Shown here piece by piece: positions 54,574 through 64,000 of a DNA stretch of 64,000 nt. The translations under genes were made by a program, and so were the position numbers. Positions within the stretch are counted from its first letter, which is position 1. Each line of letters opens with the position of its first letter. Source of the stretch: an endosymbiont of Bathymodiolus septemdierum str. Myojin knoll (GTDB taxonomy: Bacteria; Pseudomonadota; Gammaproteobacteria; PS1; Pseudothioglobaceae); NCBI RefSeq assembly GCF_001547755.1, contig NZ_AP013042.1, positions 744,001 through 808,000 of the forward strand. Reading direction: 5' to 3'. The notes under the pieces were generated by a model. That model saw only the letters and a program-made list of their open reading frames with translations. It was not told the DNA's origin and searched no databases.

Positions 54574-55096
54574 GCGTCAATCCATCCCCGATGTTATTCT
54601 TATAAAGCCGACAATTTATGGCGATGATCGTGGTTATTTTTCTGAAACTTTTCGCCAAGATTTACTTGATAAAGAGCTCAGTACTCCCATTAATTTTATT
54701 CAAGACAACGAATCCAAATCCAGTAAAGGCGTTTTGCGTGGCTTACATTATCAATTGCCTCCCTATGCTCAAACTAAACTTGTTCGTGTTATTGAGGGAT
54801 GCGTACTAGATGTTGCTGTTGATATTCGTAAAGACAGTCCAACCTTTGGTCAGCATATTGCCATTGAACTTAACGCCGAAAACAAACACCAGCTGCTAAT
54901 TCCCCAGGGTTTTGCCCACGGTTTTGTTGTTGTTAGTGATACTGCCACTTTTGCCTATAAAGTTGATAATTACTATGCCCCTGATTATGAACGAGGTATT
55001 GCTTTTGATGACAAAAGTTTAAACATTGATTGGCGCTTGCCTATCGGTGAGTTAAAACTTTCAGATAGGGATAAGTCCTACAAACCCTTTAACTAA
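54563..55096 (+). CDS. rmlC: dTDP-4-dehydrorhamnose 3,5-epimerase
   Basis: RmlC epimerises dTDP-4-keto-6-deoxyglucose at C3 and C5. The 177-aa cupin has DDRGYFSETF, the catalytic histidine in VLRGLHYQLPP, IPQGFAHGFVV and the tyrosine block YKVDNYYAPDYERG, all intact. Its start lies inside the former rmlA reading frame. If rmlA is inactive the substrate supply would be lost unless another rmlA exists. Confidence 0.95.
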   Translation: MQFERQSIPDVILIKPTIYGDDRGYFSETFRQDLLDKELSTPINFIQDNESKSSKGVLRGLHYQLPPYAQTKLVRVIEGCVLDVAVDIRKDSPTFGQHIAIELNAENKHQLLIPQGFAHGFVVVSDTATFAYKVDNYYAPDYERGIAFDDKSLNIDWRLPIGELKLSDRDKSYKPFN

Positions 55097-55104
55097 AAAT
55101 AAAA

Positions 55105-55830
55105 TTAAGCCCTCCAGTGTTCTGCGATCCAAGGGGAGGGTTGAATGTGACGATACCATTTACCAGAAATGCCTTTAATAGCTTCAGGTGGATTGGGAAG
55201 TCCGTGAAAGAGAATAATTTTTGCGCCTTTAGGGATGCTTGGCGCCTGAAACCAAGACTTTATCCATGAGGGGCAGCAACGATATTTAAAGCTGGGTACC
55301 CATTCATCTGCCCAGTATTTGAGTTGACCAATTTTGTTGATTTCTCGAGAAAGATAGGCTTGTTCGTGGCGAACTTCATTTTTTACTTGGTCTGAATGCT
55401 GTTCAAAATAACTAAGAATTTGTGGGTATTGCCCGATTTCAAAACGAAAAACTGAGGAGTTTCCTTCAATTTTATTCGGGTTCTTTTTATCATGAGCAAT
55501 AAAGAAATCACCTTTAACGCTAAAGAAATCATCGATATTATCAACAATCAAGACATCCAAATCTAAGAATAGGGTTGCGCCTGTAAGCCCGCCAAAATTA
55601 TCCTTAAAAACCGTGAGTTTACGCCAACCTCTCTCGGGGGCATCGACGGGCAAATCAAGCTCTGGCAAAGATTGGATTGTTACCTCATCACGCATGCCAG
55701 CCCCATCATCGGTAAAACAAACAAATTGAAAGGGCAGTGATAAATGGCGTTCAACCATTCCATACAGTCGATTGACATAATCAGCGGGGAACTTGTTACC
55801 CCATTTCATACAGATGATATTGACAGTCAT
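55105..55830 (-). CDS. Glycosyltransferase-like protein
   Basis: The 241-aa protein has a GT-A-like start ([20 protein letters not shown]), an FVCFTDD block, and a DxD-like motif [11 protein letters not shown] near residues 87-97, then an acidic [10 protein letters not shown] and late [14 protein letters not shown]. This resembles small GT8-like transferases acting on surface polysaccharide. Donor and acceptor are unknown. Its start overlaps the rmlB stop by 4 bp. Confidence 0.65.
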   Translation of the reverse strand: MTVNIICMKWGNKFPADYVNRLYGMVERHLSLPFQFVCFTDDGAGMRDEVTIQSLPELDLPVDAPERGWRKLTVFKDNFGGLTGATLFLDLDVLIVDNIDDFFSVKGDFFIAHDKKNPNKIEGNSSVFRFEIGQYPQILSYFEQHSDQVKNEVRHEQAYLSREINKIGQLKYWADEWVPSFKYRCCPSWIKSWFQAPSIPKGAKIILFHGLPNPPEAIKGISGKWYRHIQPSPWIAEHWRA

Positions 55831-56885
55831 TGTACTAAACCCAATCGTTCACCTTGGTAACTGCCATCTTTAACGCGGTCGCACCAGAGGCTATTGGATA
55901 GGTACCATTCAACGGTTTTTCTGATACCAGTAGCAAAGGTTTCATCGGGGGTCCAGCCAAGCTCTTTATCAATTTTACTGGCATTGATAGCGTAACGCAC
56001 ATCATGACCCGCTCTATCATCCACATAAGTAATCAAATCTGCATAAGGTGTGTCTTTTGGTACCATTTCATCCAATATGTGACAAATTGTTTTTACAACT
56101 TCAATATTTTGAAGTTCATTATGTCCACCGATGTTATAGGTTTGTGTAATTTCCCCTGTTAGGGCAACGCGTAACAATGCACGCGCATGGTCATCAACAT
56201 ACAGCCAATCTCTAATTTGTTTGCCATTTCCGTAAATCGGCAATACCTTTCCTGCTAACGCATTCAAGGTTATTAACGGAATCAATTTTTCAGGAAATTG
56301 ATAAGGTCCATAATTATTAGAGCAGTTAGTAATCACAGTTGGTAGTCCAAAAGTTCGTTGCCAAGCACGCACTAAATGGTCAGAACTGGCCTTGGCAGCG
56401 GAGTATGGAGAACTTGGAGCATAAGCTGTTTCTTCAGTAAACAATGCATCTGGTTCATCTAAATCCCCGTAAACCTCATCGGTAGAAACATGATGAAATC
56501 TAAAATCAGATTTTTTGTCATTTGCGAGTGTTGCATAATACCGCCGTGCTTGCTCTAATAAGACATAAGTCCCTATAATATTTGTTTGTATGAATTCATC
56601 AGGTGCGTCAATCGACCTGTCTACATGCGATTCTGCTGCAAGGTGCATAATAATATCTGGCTGGTGTTGGTCAAAAACGCGTTTAACTTCACTTTTGTTA
56701 CAAATATCCACTTGTTCAAAAGCATACCTATTACTATTTTCAATAGAAATCAGCGATTCTAAATTTCCTGCATAGGTAAGTTTATCTACATTGACAACAC
56801 TGTGTCCAGTATTGTCAATAATATGTCGTATGACTGCAGACCCTATGAAACCTGCCCCACCTGTAATAAGGAATTTTTTATTCAT
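55827..56885 (-). CDS. rmlB: dTDP-glucose 4,6-dehydratase
   Basis: RmlB turns dTDP-glucose to dTDP-4-keto-6-deoxyglucose. The 352-aa short-chain dehydrogenase has the NAD loop [23 protein letters not shown] with the catalytic Asp-Glu, the [15 protein letters not shown] (Y-x-x-x-K) motif and [18 protein letters not shown]. It is convergent with rmlA-rmlC, separated by the glycosyltransferase-like gene. Confidence 0.95.
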   Translation of the reverse strand: MNKKFLITGGAGFIGSAVIRHIIDNTGHSVVNVDKLTYAGNLESLISIENSNRYAFEQVDICNKSEVKRVFDQHQPDIIMHLAAESHVDRSIDAPDEFIQTNIIGTYVLLEQARRYYATLANDKKSDFRFHHVSTDEVYGDLDEPDALFTEETAYAPSSPYSAAKASSDHLVRAWQRTFGLPTVITNCSNNYGPYQFPEKLIPLITLNALAGKVLPIYGNGKQIRDWLYVDDHARALLRVALTGEITQTYNIGGHNELQNIEVVKTICHILDEMVPKDTPYADLITYVDDRAGHDVRYAINASKIDKELGWTPDETFATGIRKTVEWYLSNSLWCDRVKDGSYQGERLGLVQ

Positions 56886-56961
56886 AGTTTTAATTTTAGT
56901 TTATTTTAATGGGTATGTATGCTTTTTAAATATCATAATCTAAAAAAATACAGCGTTCTGT

Positions 56962-56967
56962 TATAAT
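56962..56967 (+). promoter_or_regulatory. Minus-10 box of slyD
   Basis: A perfect TATAAT lies 33 bp before the slyD ATG in the gap to the divergent rmlB. No good minus-35 box is visible at the usual distance. Confidence 0.35.
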
Positions 56968-56999
56968 TAACAAATTAATACAAACTTAAAAGGTAAGAA

Positions 57000-57482
57000 A
57001 TGACTGTAAAAAATGATAAGGTAATTGAGATGCATTACACATTAAAGAATGATGCGGGAGAAGTGATTGATACATCAAAAGGACAAGATCCAATGCCGTT
57101 TTTACAGGGGCATGCAAATATTGTCCCTGGGCTTGAAAAGGCAATTGAAGGTATGAAAGTTGGTGAGTCTTGTGAGGTAAGTGTTGAAGCCAAAGATGGA
57201 TACGGTGAATTTCATCAAGAAGGTGTGCAAAAAATCCCATTAGAAGCCCTACAAGGTGTGCCTGACTTAAAAGTAGGAATGGAGTTACAGTCGCAAGATG
57301 CGCAAGGCAATCCGTTTATTGTCGTGGTTAAAGCCATTGATGACGAAATGGTGACGGTGGACGCTAACCATCCTTTGGCAGGACAAACGCTGCATTTTAG
57401 TGTTAGTATTGAGGCAGTGCGTGAAGCAACAAAAGAGGAGTTGGCGCACGGACATGTGCACAGTAGGGCTTGCTCACATTAG
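57000..57482 (+). CDS. slyD: FKBP-type peptidyl-prolyl isomerase SlyD
   Basis: The 160-aa protein has an FKBP domain with the inserted flap of SlyD: HYTLKNDAGEVIDTSKGQDP, the GHANIVPGLEKAIEGMKVGE block and DGYGEFHQEGVQKIP. It ends in a short tail with several His and Cys (HGHVHSRACSH), far shorter than the E. coli metal-binding tail. It acts as a chaperone and isomerase. The following methyltransferase gene starts inside its last codons. Confidence 0.93.
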   Translation: MTVKNDKVIEMHYTLKNDAGEVIDTSKGQDPMPFLQGHANIVPGLEKAIEGMKVGESCEVSVEAKDGYGEFHQEGVQKIPLEALQGVPDLKVGMELQSQDAQGNPFIVVVKAIDDEMVTVDANHPLAGQTLHFSVSIEAVREATKEELAHGHVHSRACSH

Positions 57483-58113
57483 CACTTGCCCGTTATGCTA
57501 TTCCCAAGATTTGTCGTCTTACTATGAAGATAAAGATGCAAAATACTTACAATGTTTTGAATGTGAGCTGGTGTTCGTTCCAGCGCAATATCATTTACAT
57601 GAAGTAGATGAAAAATTACGCTATGATGCCCATCAAAACAACCCCGATGATGAGCATTATCGTGTATTTTTATCACAAGTATTTGATCCAGTAATAACCC
57701 ACATTAAGCAAGGCGCCAAAGGTTTAGATTTTGGTTGCGGACCGGGTCCAACGCTGTCTGTTATGTTTGAGGAGCAAGGTTATCAAGTAGATTTGGTTGA
57801 TAAATTTTATGCAATCAATACCAAAGTGTTTGAGAAAAAATATGATTTTATTACTGCAACTGAAGTAGTGGAACATTTGAAGGCACCAAGATTTGAGTTA
57901 GATAGACTGTTTACTATGTTGAAAAAAGGCGGGGTATTGGCATTGATGACCCAGCAAGTGACAAAAAAAGTTGTTTTTTCGGATTGGTATTATAAAAACG
58001 ACTTAACACACATTTGTTTTTTTACCGAAAAAAGTATGCGCTATTTGGCGCAACAATGGGGTTCAAAAATTGAGTTTTACAGGGATAATGTTGTTTTGTT
58101 TATTAAAGATTAA
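57454..58113 (+). CDS. SAM-dependent methyltransferase with N-terminal zinc ribbon
   Basis: The 219-aa frame begins with a cysteine-rich ribbon (CPLCYSQD, then LQCFECELVFV, two CxxC pairs), followed by a class I methyltransferase domain with motif I GLDFGCGPGPTLSVMFEEQG and motif IV-like TATEVVEHLKAP. The start overlaps slyD, and the first ATG in the frame is at 57454. The substrate is unknown; the zinc ribbon suggests RNA or protein recognition. It ends 10 bp before the rhodanese-fusion gene. Confidence 0.75.
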   Translation: MCTVGLAHISTCPLCYSQDLSSYYEDKDAKYLQCFECELVFVPAQYHLHEVDEKLRYDAHQNNPDDEHYRVFLSQVFDPVITHIKQGAKGLDFGCGPGPTLSVMFEEQGYQVDLVDKFYAINTKVFEKKYDFITATEVVEHLKAPRFELDRLFTMLKKGGVLALMTQQVTKKVVFSDWYYKNDLTHICFFTEKSMRYLAQQWGSKIEFYRDNVVLFIKD

Positions 58114-58123
58114 GCGTGGAATT

Positions 58124-59479
58124 ATGTTGAAATGTATTTTAATGATGGCTGTGGCGTTTACTATGTTAAATGTGCAAGCAGGCTTTGGTGATTGGTTTTC
58201 AAGCGTTAAAGTAGATAAATCAGTAGTAAAAGATGAAGTGAAAATTAAGCCCAATAAACCTACCAAGCGAGCTTTGGTAAATATTAATACCGAAGAATTG
58301 TTAAAAATATTAGATAGGGATCCAAGCGTGTTGTTGATTGATGTGCGTGCCCCCTCTGAAATTAAGTACACGGGCAGAATTGATCGCGGGCAGAATATGA
58401 ACATTATGCGCGGTTGGATTGAAATGCAGATTGCACAACAAGTTGAAGATAAAAACACGCCAATCGTGGTCTATTGTGGTTTGAATTTACGCTCCCCGCT
58501 TGCTGCACGAACCTTGATGGACATGGGGTATACCAATGTTAAAAATTATTCCGATGGTTTTGTCACTTGGAAAAAACAACAACACCCAGTTTGGGTGAGT
58601 GACTATGAACCTAATAGTATTTTGTATCGCAAGCCAGTTAAAGTGATTGAAAATGTTTATAGTGCCATAGGTGCGACACAGCCGCCAACTTATGAAAATT
58701 CAAACCATAACAATAATTTATCTTTTATCGTTACTACTAAAGGGGTTTTGGTTTTTAATGCAGGGGGTAGTTATTTGATAGCGAAAGCCATGCATGAGGA
58801 AATTAAAAAAATTACCAATCAGCCTGTGCGTTATGTCATACTTGAAAATGCTCAAGGTCACGCGATTTTAGGCTCAAATTACTGGAAAGAGCAAAACAAT
58901 GTCACTATTATTGCACACACAAAAGCGGATGAAGAAATTCGAAAACACGGCGACGATATTTTAGCTCGTGCTATAAAAGTACACAAAGATAAAATGGCAG
59001 GCACACAAGTCATTCGTCCAGATATCACCTTTGACGACTCATTTGTAGCGTCCATGGGTGATACCGATATTCGACTATTGCATATTGGCGCCTCACATTC
59101 TCCTGATGATATTCAATTATGGTTACCGCAAGAAAAATTGCTAATTAGTGGTGATACAGCGTTTAATGAGCGGCTATTGCCAGTATTTCCACATACAGAT
59201 GTGGCGGCGTGGATTAAAACTTGGGAAAAAATAAAGGTATTAGCGCCGAAAATTATTATCCCTGGTCATGGTCATCCAGCTGATTTAGAGACCGTGACTA
59301 AGTTCACTAAAAATTATTTAGTTTATATGCATAACCAAGTTCAAAGTGTCTTAGAAAAAGATGGAGATTTAACCGATGCTTACAACATTGACCAATCTGC
59401 TTACCGAGACTGGGGTACTTATCGTGAGCTACATCAACGCAATGCAGCCCGTATTTTTAAACAATTAGAGTTCAATTAA
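58124..59479 (+). CDS. Rhodanese and metallo-beta-lactamase-fold fusion, exported
   Basis: From the ATG chosen here (58124) the 451-aa product has a signal sequence (MLKCILMMAVAFTMLNVQA). A rhodanese domain (about residues 48-148) carries the active cysteine in VVYCGLNLRSPLA. An MBL-fold domain follows, with GASHSPDDIQLWLPQ, LISGDTAFNERLLPV and IIIPGHGHPAD. The HxHxDH motif expected early in the MBL domain is degraded to ENAQGHAIL, leaving only its last histidine, so metal binding is likely altered. The rhodanese-MBL combination suggests persulfide or sulfur handling in the periplasm; this is inferred. Confidence 0.85.
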   Translation: MLKCILMMAVAFTMLNVQAGFGDWFSSVKVDKSVVKDEVKIKPNKPTKRALVNINTEELLKILDRDPSVLLIDVRAPSEIKYTGRIDRGQNMNIMRGWIEMQIAQQVEDKNTPIVVYCGLNLRSPLAARTLMDMGYTNVKNYSDGFVTWKKQQHPVWVSDYEPNSILYRKPVKVIENVYSAIGATQPPTYENSNHNNNLSFIVTTKGVLVFNAGGSYLIAKAMHEEIKKITNQPVRYVILENAQGHAILGSNYWKEQNNVTIIAHTKADEEIRKHGDDILARAIKVHKDKMAGTQVIRPDITFDDSFVASMGDTDIRLLHIGASHSPDDIQLWLPQEKLLISGDTAFNERLLPVFPHTDVAAWIKTWEKIKVLAPKIIIPGHGHPADLETVTKFTKNYLVYMHNQVQSVLEKDGDLTDAYNIDQSAYRDWGTYRELHQRNAARIFKQLEFN

Positions 59480-60430
59480 ATTTAGATAGCTCTCATAGCG
59501 TTTGACATGAATAGCAGATGATTTTATTGCATCCTTAATAGCGCAGTTTGGTTCGTTAATGTGGGCACAATTTCGAAATTTGCATTGACCAACGAAGGGT
59601 TTAAATTCTTTGAAACCTTGAAGAATTTCTTGATTACTGAGATTGTCTAAATGGAATTCACGAACACCAGGGGAGTCAATCAAGTCGCCCCCTGAGGGAA
59701 TATGGTAAAGGGTGGTATTTGTGGTAGTGTGTTTACCAAGTTTGCTTTTAACAGAGATTTCATTGACTCGTAGGTTTAAATCGGGTATCAATTCATTGAT
59801 TAAAGAGGATTTCCCAACACCCGACTGCCCTAGAAAAATATGGGTTTTATCATTGAGTTGTTGCTTGAATGCCTGTGTGCCGATTTGTTCTTTAACGCTT
59901 AAATAACTGACTTCGTAGCCGATGGATTGATACATTGAAAAATCGGTTTTAACTTGCTCTATGTTATCGCTAAGCTCAATTTTGTTAACTATGATGCGGA
60001 TGGGTAACCCCCCATTTTCCGCAACAACCAAATAACGATCAATCAAATCAAATTGATAATGCGGTTCAATCGCAACCACTAGCCAGAGCTCGTCAATATT
60101 GGCAGCAATAAGTTTGTGCGAACGCTCTAAAGTGTTGTCTCGTTTTAACAGAGCGGTAACAACACCAGTATCATCGTCATTCATTTGAAAAACCACTTGG
60201 TCTCCAGCAACAGATAAATCAATATTGCGTCTGGCAGTGCATTGAATCAACTCATCCGACTCATTTTCTACTAATAGGCGCTGACCATAGCGGGTGATAA
60301 CTAGACCTGTTTGCGCTTCGGCGTTGTTGTTTTCTAATGTTTCAGAATTCTCGGCAACACGATTAACTCTAGCGATTCGTTCGGCTTGAATTTTTTCAAT
60401 ACGCCATTTTTGCCGCCTGGTTAAACTCAA
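59465..60430 (-). CDS. rsgA: Ribosome small-subunit GTPase RsgA
   Basis: RsgA is a circularly permuted GTPase of 30S maturation. The 321-aa protein has an OB-fold start (QRLLVENESDELIQCTARR), G4 NKIEL before G1 GQSGVGKSSLINEL, G3 DSPGVREFHL and a C-terminal zinc finger CKFRNCAHINEPNCAIK. This motif order confirms the permutation. Its end overlaps the fusion gene end by 15 bp on the other strand. Confidence 0.95.
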   Translation of the reverse strand: MSLTRRQKWRIEKIQAERIARVNRVAENSETLENNNAEAQTGLVITRYGQRLLVENESDELIQCTARRNIDLSVAGDQVVFQMNDDDTGVVTALLKRDNTLERSHKLIAANIDELWLVVAIEPHYQFDLIDRYLVVAENGGLPIRIIVNKIELSDNIEQVKTDFSMYQSIGYEVSYLSVKEQIGTQAFKQQLNDKTHIFLGQSGVGKSSLINELIPDLNLRVNEISVKSKLGKHTTTNTTLYHIPSGGDLIDSPGVREFHLDNLSNQEILQGFKEFKPFVGQCKFRNCAHINEPNCAIKDAIKSSAIHVKRYESYLNLIEL

Positions 60431-60436
60431 AGGGGC

Positions 60437-60715
60437 TTAATGGAACTTGTAGTAAGTTTTGTTCAAGAAGTCGACAACGGCTTTTTCTTCCTCTGGAAAC
60501 CAACCCGTACTAAAGTTTTGAGCGCAGCGACTAACTTGAGCACCTAGATTGGAAATACTGTGCATTTTACTATTACTACGCGTATAAAACGCTTCATCAT
60601 GTTGAATCATATGACAGCCCACACAAGACTCTTGGTGTAGCTCTTTACCTTCGCCTTCGTCGGAAAATGCAGTGCCGGATAACAAAATAGCAGTTATTAA
60701 CAATAGTTTTTTCAT
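60437..60715 (-). CDS. Small c-type cytochrome
   Basis: The 92-aa product has a signal peptide (MKKLLLITAILLSGTAFS) and one heme c motif, CVGCH (in ESCVGCHMIQHDE). A methionine at SKMHSI may be the axial ligand. A single extra cysteine (SRCAQN) is notable. It is likely periplasmic and takes part in electron transfer. Its start is joined to the M48 gene by a one-base overlap. Confidence 0.88.
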   Translation of the reverse strand: MKKLLLITAILLSGTAFSDEGEGKELHQESCVGCHMIQHDEAFYTRSNSKMHSISNLGAQVSRCAQNFSTGWFPEEEKAVVDFLNKTYYKFH

Positions 60716-61962
60716 TATTTAGACCTTCTTAAATGGTTGATACGAATTGACGCATTTGGGTGTGAATCATGAAATGCTGAGTATAACCTATCTGGCGTTA
60801 AGGTTGAGGCATTGTCGCGATAAAGCTTAACTAGACTAGAGATTAAATCATTGGCATTTGTGTGTTTGGCGGCAAAAGTGTCCGCTTCAAATTCGTATTT
60901 TCGTGAAAAAGCACTACTGATTGGAGTGATAAAAAAACTAAACAATGGCACAGACAAACTAAATAAAACCAAAGCAGAATAATTACTCATTTCACTAATG
61001 CCTAGCCCATGAAAAAACCAAGGTTGGGTAATTAAATAACCCAACAATGCCAGACCTAATAAAGTGGTTAGAAAGGAGATTATCATTTGTTTGCGTACAT
61101 GTTTATGGTGAAAATGCCCTAATTCATGCGCCAAAATTGCCTCTACTTCTTGCTCTTCCATGCCTTTGAGTAATGTGTCAAAAAAGACAATGCGTTTGTT
61201 TTTACCGATACCAGTAAAGTAAGCGTTGCCATGTGATGAGCGCTTAGAACCATCCATGACAAACACACCATCACTTTTAAATCCTGTGCGTTTTAACAGA
61301 TGATCAATTTTGGCTTTTAAGACTGGATTATCTAAGGGCTTAAACTTGTTAAAAATCGGTGCGATGAATGCAGGATAAAGCCATAACATCAATAAGGAAA
61401 ACCCTGTTAAAACAAGCCAAACATAAAACCACCAATAGCGACCCATCTCATCCATTAAATATAAAATTACATATAATAGCGGTAAACCAATCGCCATCAT
61501 CAGCATAAAGCCCTTAGCCATATCACCAATCAAAGTGCTAAGCGTGGTTTTATTAAAGCCAAATTTTTCCTCTAAAACAAAAGTACGGTATAGACTAAAT
61601 GGCAAATCAATTACTGTGCCAATCAGCATTAAACTAATGATAAATCCAACGCCAGTATAAAGTGTATCTGCCGTCACAGAGCGCCAAAATTCATCTAGCC
61701 ATTCTAGTCCTCCACCTAGAGTCCAACCCAGTAAAACTACGATTGAAAAAAGAATTTCCAAGTTGTTAATTTTTAATTTAGCACGGGTGTAATTTGCTGC
61801 TTTTTGATGTTGCGATAAGGTGATTTTTTCTGCAAACTCCTCGGGTATCTCGGTAAAGGAGTCTTGTACAGATTTTGCTTGTCGACTATTGAGCCATATC
61901 ATTGTTAGCACATAGGAAAACGCAGCAATTAAAAACAGTAAAGTAAATAGGTTGAATTGCAT
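60715..61962 (-). CDS. M48-family (Ste24-like) membrane metallopeptidase
   Basis: The 415-aa protein has about six membrane segments and the zinc motif HELGHFHHKH (HExxH) in the C-terminal half. The third ligand is probably the Glu in SRKYEFEADTFAAKH. The N-terminal membrane domain (GWTLGGGLEWLDEFW, then SLYRTFVLEEKFGFNKTT) is typical of CAAX prenyl protease 1 homologs. The family degrades membrane proteins or trims lipidated peptides; the substrate here is unknown. Confidence 0.9.
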   Translation of the reverse strand: MQFNLFTLLFLIAAFSYVLTMIWLNSRQAKSVQDSFTEIPEEFAEKITLSQHQKAANYTRAKLKINNLEILFSIVVLLGWTLGGGLEWLDEFWRSVTADTLYTGVGFIISLMLIGTVIDLPFSLYRTFVLEEKFGFNKTTLSTLIGDMAKGFMLMMAIGLPLLYVILYLMDEMGRYWWFYVWLVLTGFSLLMLWLYPAFIAPIFNKFKPLDNPVLKAKIDHLLKRTGFKSDGVFVMDGSKRSSHGNAYFTGIGKNKRIVFFDTLLKGMEEQEVEAILAHELGHFHHKHVRKQMIISFLTTLLGLALLGYLITQPWFFHGLGISEMSNYSALVLFSLSVPLFSFFITPISSAFSRKYEFEADTFAAKHTNANDLISSLVKLYRDNASTLTPDRLYSAFHDSHPNASIRINHLRRSK

Positions 61963-62061
61963 AAGTTAGTATTTAATAGTCATCAAGATTGTTGACCCTA
62001 ATTTTACTGTTTTATTTTTTATAGGTTTGATTTTTTTTATTAAAAAAATGCGTTAGTAAAG

Positions 62062-62067
62062 TATAAT
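62062..62067 (+). promoter_or_regulatory. Minus-10 box of lysC
   Basis: TATAAT lies 29 bp before the GTG start of lysC. No consensus minus-35 sequence is present at the usual distance. Confidence 0.35.
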
Positions 62068-62096
62068 CTAGGAATTATTTTATAAATTTATTGCTC

Positions 62097-63320
62097 GTGG
62101 CGTTAATCGTTCAAAAATATGGTGGCACTTCAGTAGGCTCGGTAGAGCGAATTCAAGCGGTTGCTAAAAAAATTAAAGCTTTTAGTGAGAAAGGCGATCA
62201 ACTGGTTGTTAGTGTTTCAGCAATGAGCGGTGAGACCAATCGTCTGACTGAAATCGCTCAAGAAATACAAGATGTGCCGTCTTTGAGGGAGATGGATGTA
62301 TTATTGACAACGGGTGAGCAGGTGACGATTTCTTTGCTTTCAATGGCATTGCAACAGCTTGGTTGCGATGCGATTTCTTATACCGGTTCACAGGTGCGTA
62401 TTACTACCGATAGTGCGCATGGTAAGGCGCGTATCAAATCTATTGATGACCATCGCATTCATGCCAGTTTGGGTGCAGGTAAGGTGGTGGTGGTTGCAGG
62501 GTTTCAAGGTGTAGATGAAGAAGGGCATATTACCACACTTGGTCGCGGGGGGTCTGATACCACTGCAGTGGCTTTGGCGGCAGCGCTAAAGGCGGATGAA
62601 TGTCAGATTTACACCGATGTAGATGGGGTTTATACTACCGACCCTCGTATTGAGCCGAATGCCAGAAAAATGAATACCGTGAGTTATGAAGAGATGCTAG
62701 AAATGGCATCGCTTGGCTCAAAAGTCTTACAAATTCGCAGTGTAGAATTTGCATCAAAATATAAAGTACCATTGCGCGTATTGTCGTCACTGATTGATAA
62801 TCCGACGGGTACATTAATTACCAGCGAGGAAAATATTATGGAAAAAGCTATTATTTCAGGAATCGCACACAATAAAGATGAGGCAAAACTCAGTTTGATT
62901 GGTGTGCCAGACAAGCCAGGCATTGCGTTTAAAATTTTGAAGCCGATTAGTGAGGCAAATATCGAAGTTGATATGATTGTGCAAAGCGTTTCTGCGCGTG
63001 AAGGGTTGACGAATTTTGCCTTCACGGTGCACCGTAATGATTTTAGTAAAGCGGAAGAAATTTTGCAAAAAGTTTGTAAAGGTTTAGATGCAAAAGCGGT
63101 TCAGTCTGATGATAATGTCGTTAAGGTATCATTAGTAGGTATTGGAATGCGTTCACATGCGGGTATTGCGACGCAGATGTTTGAGATATTGCATGAAGAA
63201 AATGTGAACATCCAAATGATTTCCACTTCTGAAATTAAGATTTCAGTAGTGATTGATGCAAAATATTTAGAGTTGGCAGTGCGTTCATTGCACGCTGCAT
63301 TTGAATTAGATAAGGAATAG
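62097..63320 (+). CDS. lysC: Aspartate kinase
   Basis: Aspartokinase makes the first step in lysine, threonine and methionine synthesis. From the GTG at 62097 the 407-aa protein begins [19 protein letters not shown], the usual family start. It has [21 protein letters not shown] and two C-terminal ACT domains ([20 protein letters not shown] and [20 protein letters not shown]), so allosteric control by lysine or threonine is likely. The longer frame from the TTG at 62091 is less likely. ilvE follows at 3 bp. Confidence 0.95.
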   Translation: MALIVQKYGGTSVGSVERIQAVAKKIKAFSEKGDQLVVSVSAMSGETNRLTEIAQEIQDVPSLREMDVLLTTGEQVTISLLSMALQQLGCDAISYTGSQVRITTDSAHGKARIKSIDDHRIHASLGAGKVVVVAGFQGVDEEGHITTLGRGGSDTTAVALAAALKADECQIYTDVDGVYTTDPRIEPNARKMNTVSYEEMLEMASLGSKVLQIRSVEFASKYKVPLRVLSSLIDNPTGTLITSEENIMEKAIISGIAHNKDEAKLSLIGVPDKPGIAFKILKPISEANIEVDMIVQSVSAREGLTNFAFTVHRNDFSKAEEILQKVCKGLDAKAVQSDDNVVKVSLVGIGMRSHAGIATQMFEILHEENVNIQMISTSEIKISVVIDAKYLELAVRSLHAAFELDKE

Positions 63321-63323
63321 AGA

Positions 63324-64000
63324 TGCCAGGATTTGAAGACAGAGACGGTTTAATTTGGTTTGACGGAGAGTGGGTTGATTGGCGTGAAGCCAAAATTCAT
63401 GTGCTAACACACACGCTACATTATGGCATGGGTGTGTTTGAAGGTGTTCGTGCTTATCAAACAGATAAAGGTCCTGCGATTTTCCGCTTAGAAGAGCATA
63501 CAAACAGGCTGTTTAATTCCGCCAAGATTATGGCAATGGACATTGGTTATTCCAAAGATGAAATCAACCAAGCACAGCGAGATGCTGTAACTAAAAACAA
63601 TTTAGACGGTGCCTATATCCGCCCAATGTGTTTTTACGGATCAGAAGGTATGGGGTTGCGTGCTGACAGCTTGAAAGTTCATACTATTATTGCTGCGTGG
63701 GAATGGGGTTCATATCTCGGTGAAGATAATATGAAAAATGGTTTACGCATCCGCACTTCAAGTTATACCCGTCATCATGCTAATATTACAATGACTAAGG
63801 CAAAAGCAAATGGCAATTACATTAATTCAATGTTAGCATTGCAAGAGGCACTAACAGATGGTTATGATGAAGCATTATTATTGGATGTTGATGGTTTTGT
63901 TGCCGAAGGCAGTGGTGAAAATATTTTTATCGTTCGTGATGGCGTTCTCTATACGCCTGATTTAACTTCTGCATTGGCGGGCATCACTCGTGATACTATT
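63324..64000 (+). CDS. ilvE: Branched-chain amino acid aminotransferase, partial
   Basis: The frame runs off the right edge after 225 codons. It begins [20 protein letters not shown] and shows the fold type IV PLP motifs [33 protein letters not shown] and the PLP lysine in [15 protein letters not shown], followed by [20 protein letters not shown]. It transaminates leucine, isoleucine and valine. It starts 3 bp after lysC, suggesting one transcript. Confidence 0.94.

Overview
The window is AT-rich chromosomal DNA from a gammaproteobacterium. Gene order (rnc-era-recO-pdxJ-acpS, mlaC-murA-hisG-hisD, glyA-nrdR), the compact layout with many 1-4 bp gene overlaps, and the mix of housekeeping genes with thiol-redox genes, small c-type cytochrome and rhodanese genes point to the sulfur-oxidising SUP05/Thioglobus-like group or a related thiotrophic symbiont. 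That placement is an inference from gene content, not from a marker comparison.

Layout. Positions 1-8592 are the right part of an integrated mobile island. In transcription order on the minus strand it carries a tyrosine integrase, an unknown 284-aa protein, an AlpA/excisionase-like DNA-binding protein, an untracked 53-aa ORF, a P-loop ATPase of the phage/satellite replication type, a Fic protein, and a BcgI-like restriction-modification pair (nuclease-methylase fusion plus specificity subunit, the latter running off the left edge). The island ends at a 45-bp copy of the 3' half of a tRNA-Arg(CCG) gene, so the crossover lay in the anticodon loop and the intact tRNA should lie left of this window. 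From 8602 the core chromosome starts with lgt-thyA, a PhnA-type protein, a double-thioredoxin protein, an orphan Cas6/Cmx6-like gene divergent from rnc, and the rnc-era-recO-pdxJ-acpS operon. Then follow ubiG, bcp, lepA, a CcsA-type membrane protein, ffh, the mlaC-murA-hisG-hisD operon, uvrC, an ABC-F gene (uup), ccmH, yjbQ, a TPR gene, a DUF218 gene and lysS.

Between 34.5 and 36 kb lies a small decayed zone: a truncated RelE/ParE toxin behind a duplicated 22-bp promoter element, a DUF3955 membrane protein, the tail of an IS3-family transposase, a 23-bp perfect inverted repeat with GAAAAATGGG iterations, and three short overlapping membrane-protein ORFs. The core resumes with argF-argD, hpf, mgtE, a phosphomannomutase, rseC, aceE with a HopJ-family gene, a DMT transporter, roxA, glyA-nrdR-radA and tRNA-His. 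A cell-envelope block follows: DUF3108, eptA, lptG, rmlA, rmlC, a glycosyltransferase-like gene and rmlB. In it rmlA appears to be decaying, with a lost lysine segment and a premature stop. The window closes with slyD, a zinc-ribbon methyltransferase, a rhodanese-metallo-beta-lactamase fusion, rsgA, a cytochrome c, an M48 protease, lysC and the start of ilvE.

Functionally most of the window is translation and ribosome assembly (lepA, era, rsgA, hpf, roxA, lysS), cofactor and amino-acid synthesis (pdxJ, acpS, hisGD, argFD, lysC, ilvE, glyA) and envelope building (lgt, murA, mlaC, lptG, eptA). The least conventional parts are the satellite-like island, the orphan Cas6-like gene without any array, and the broken dTDP-sugar pathway.
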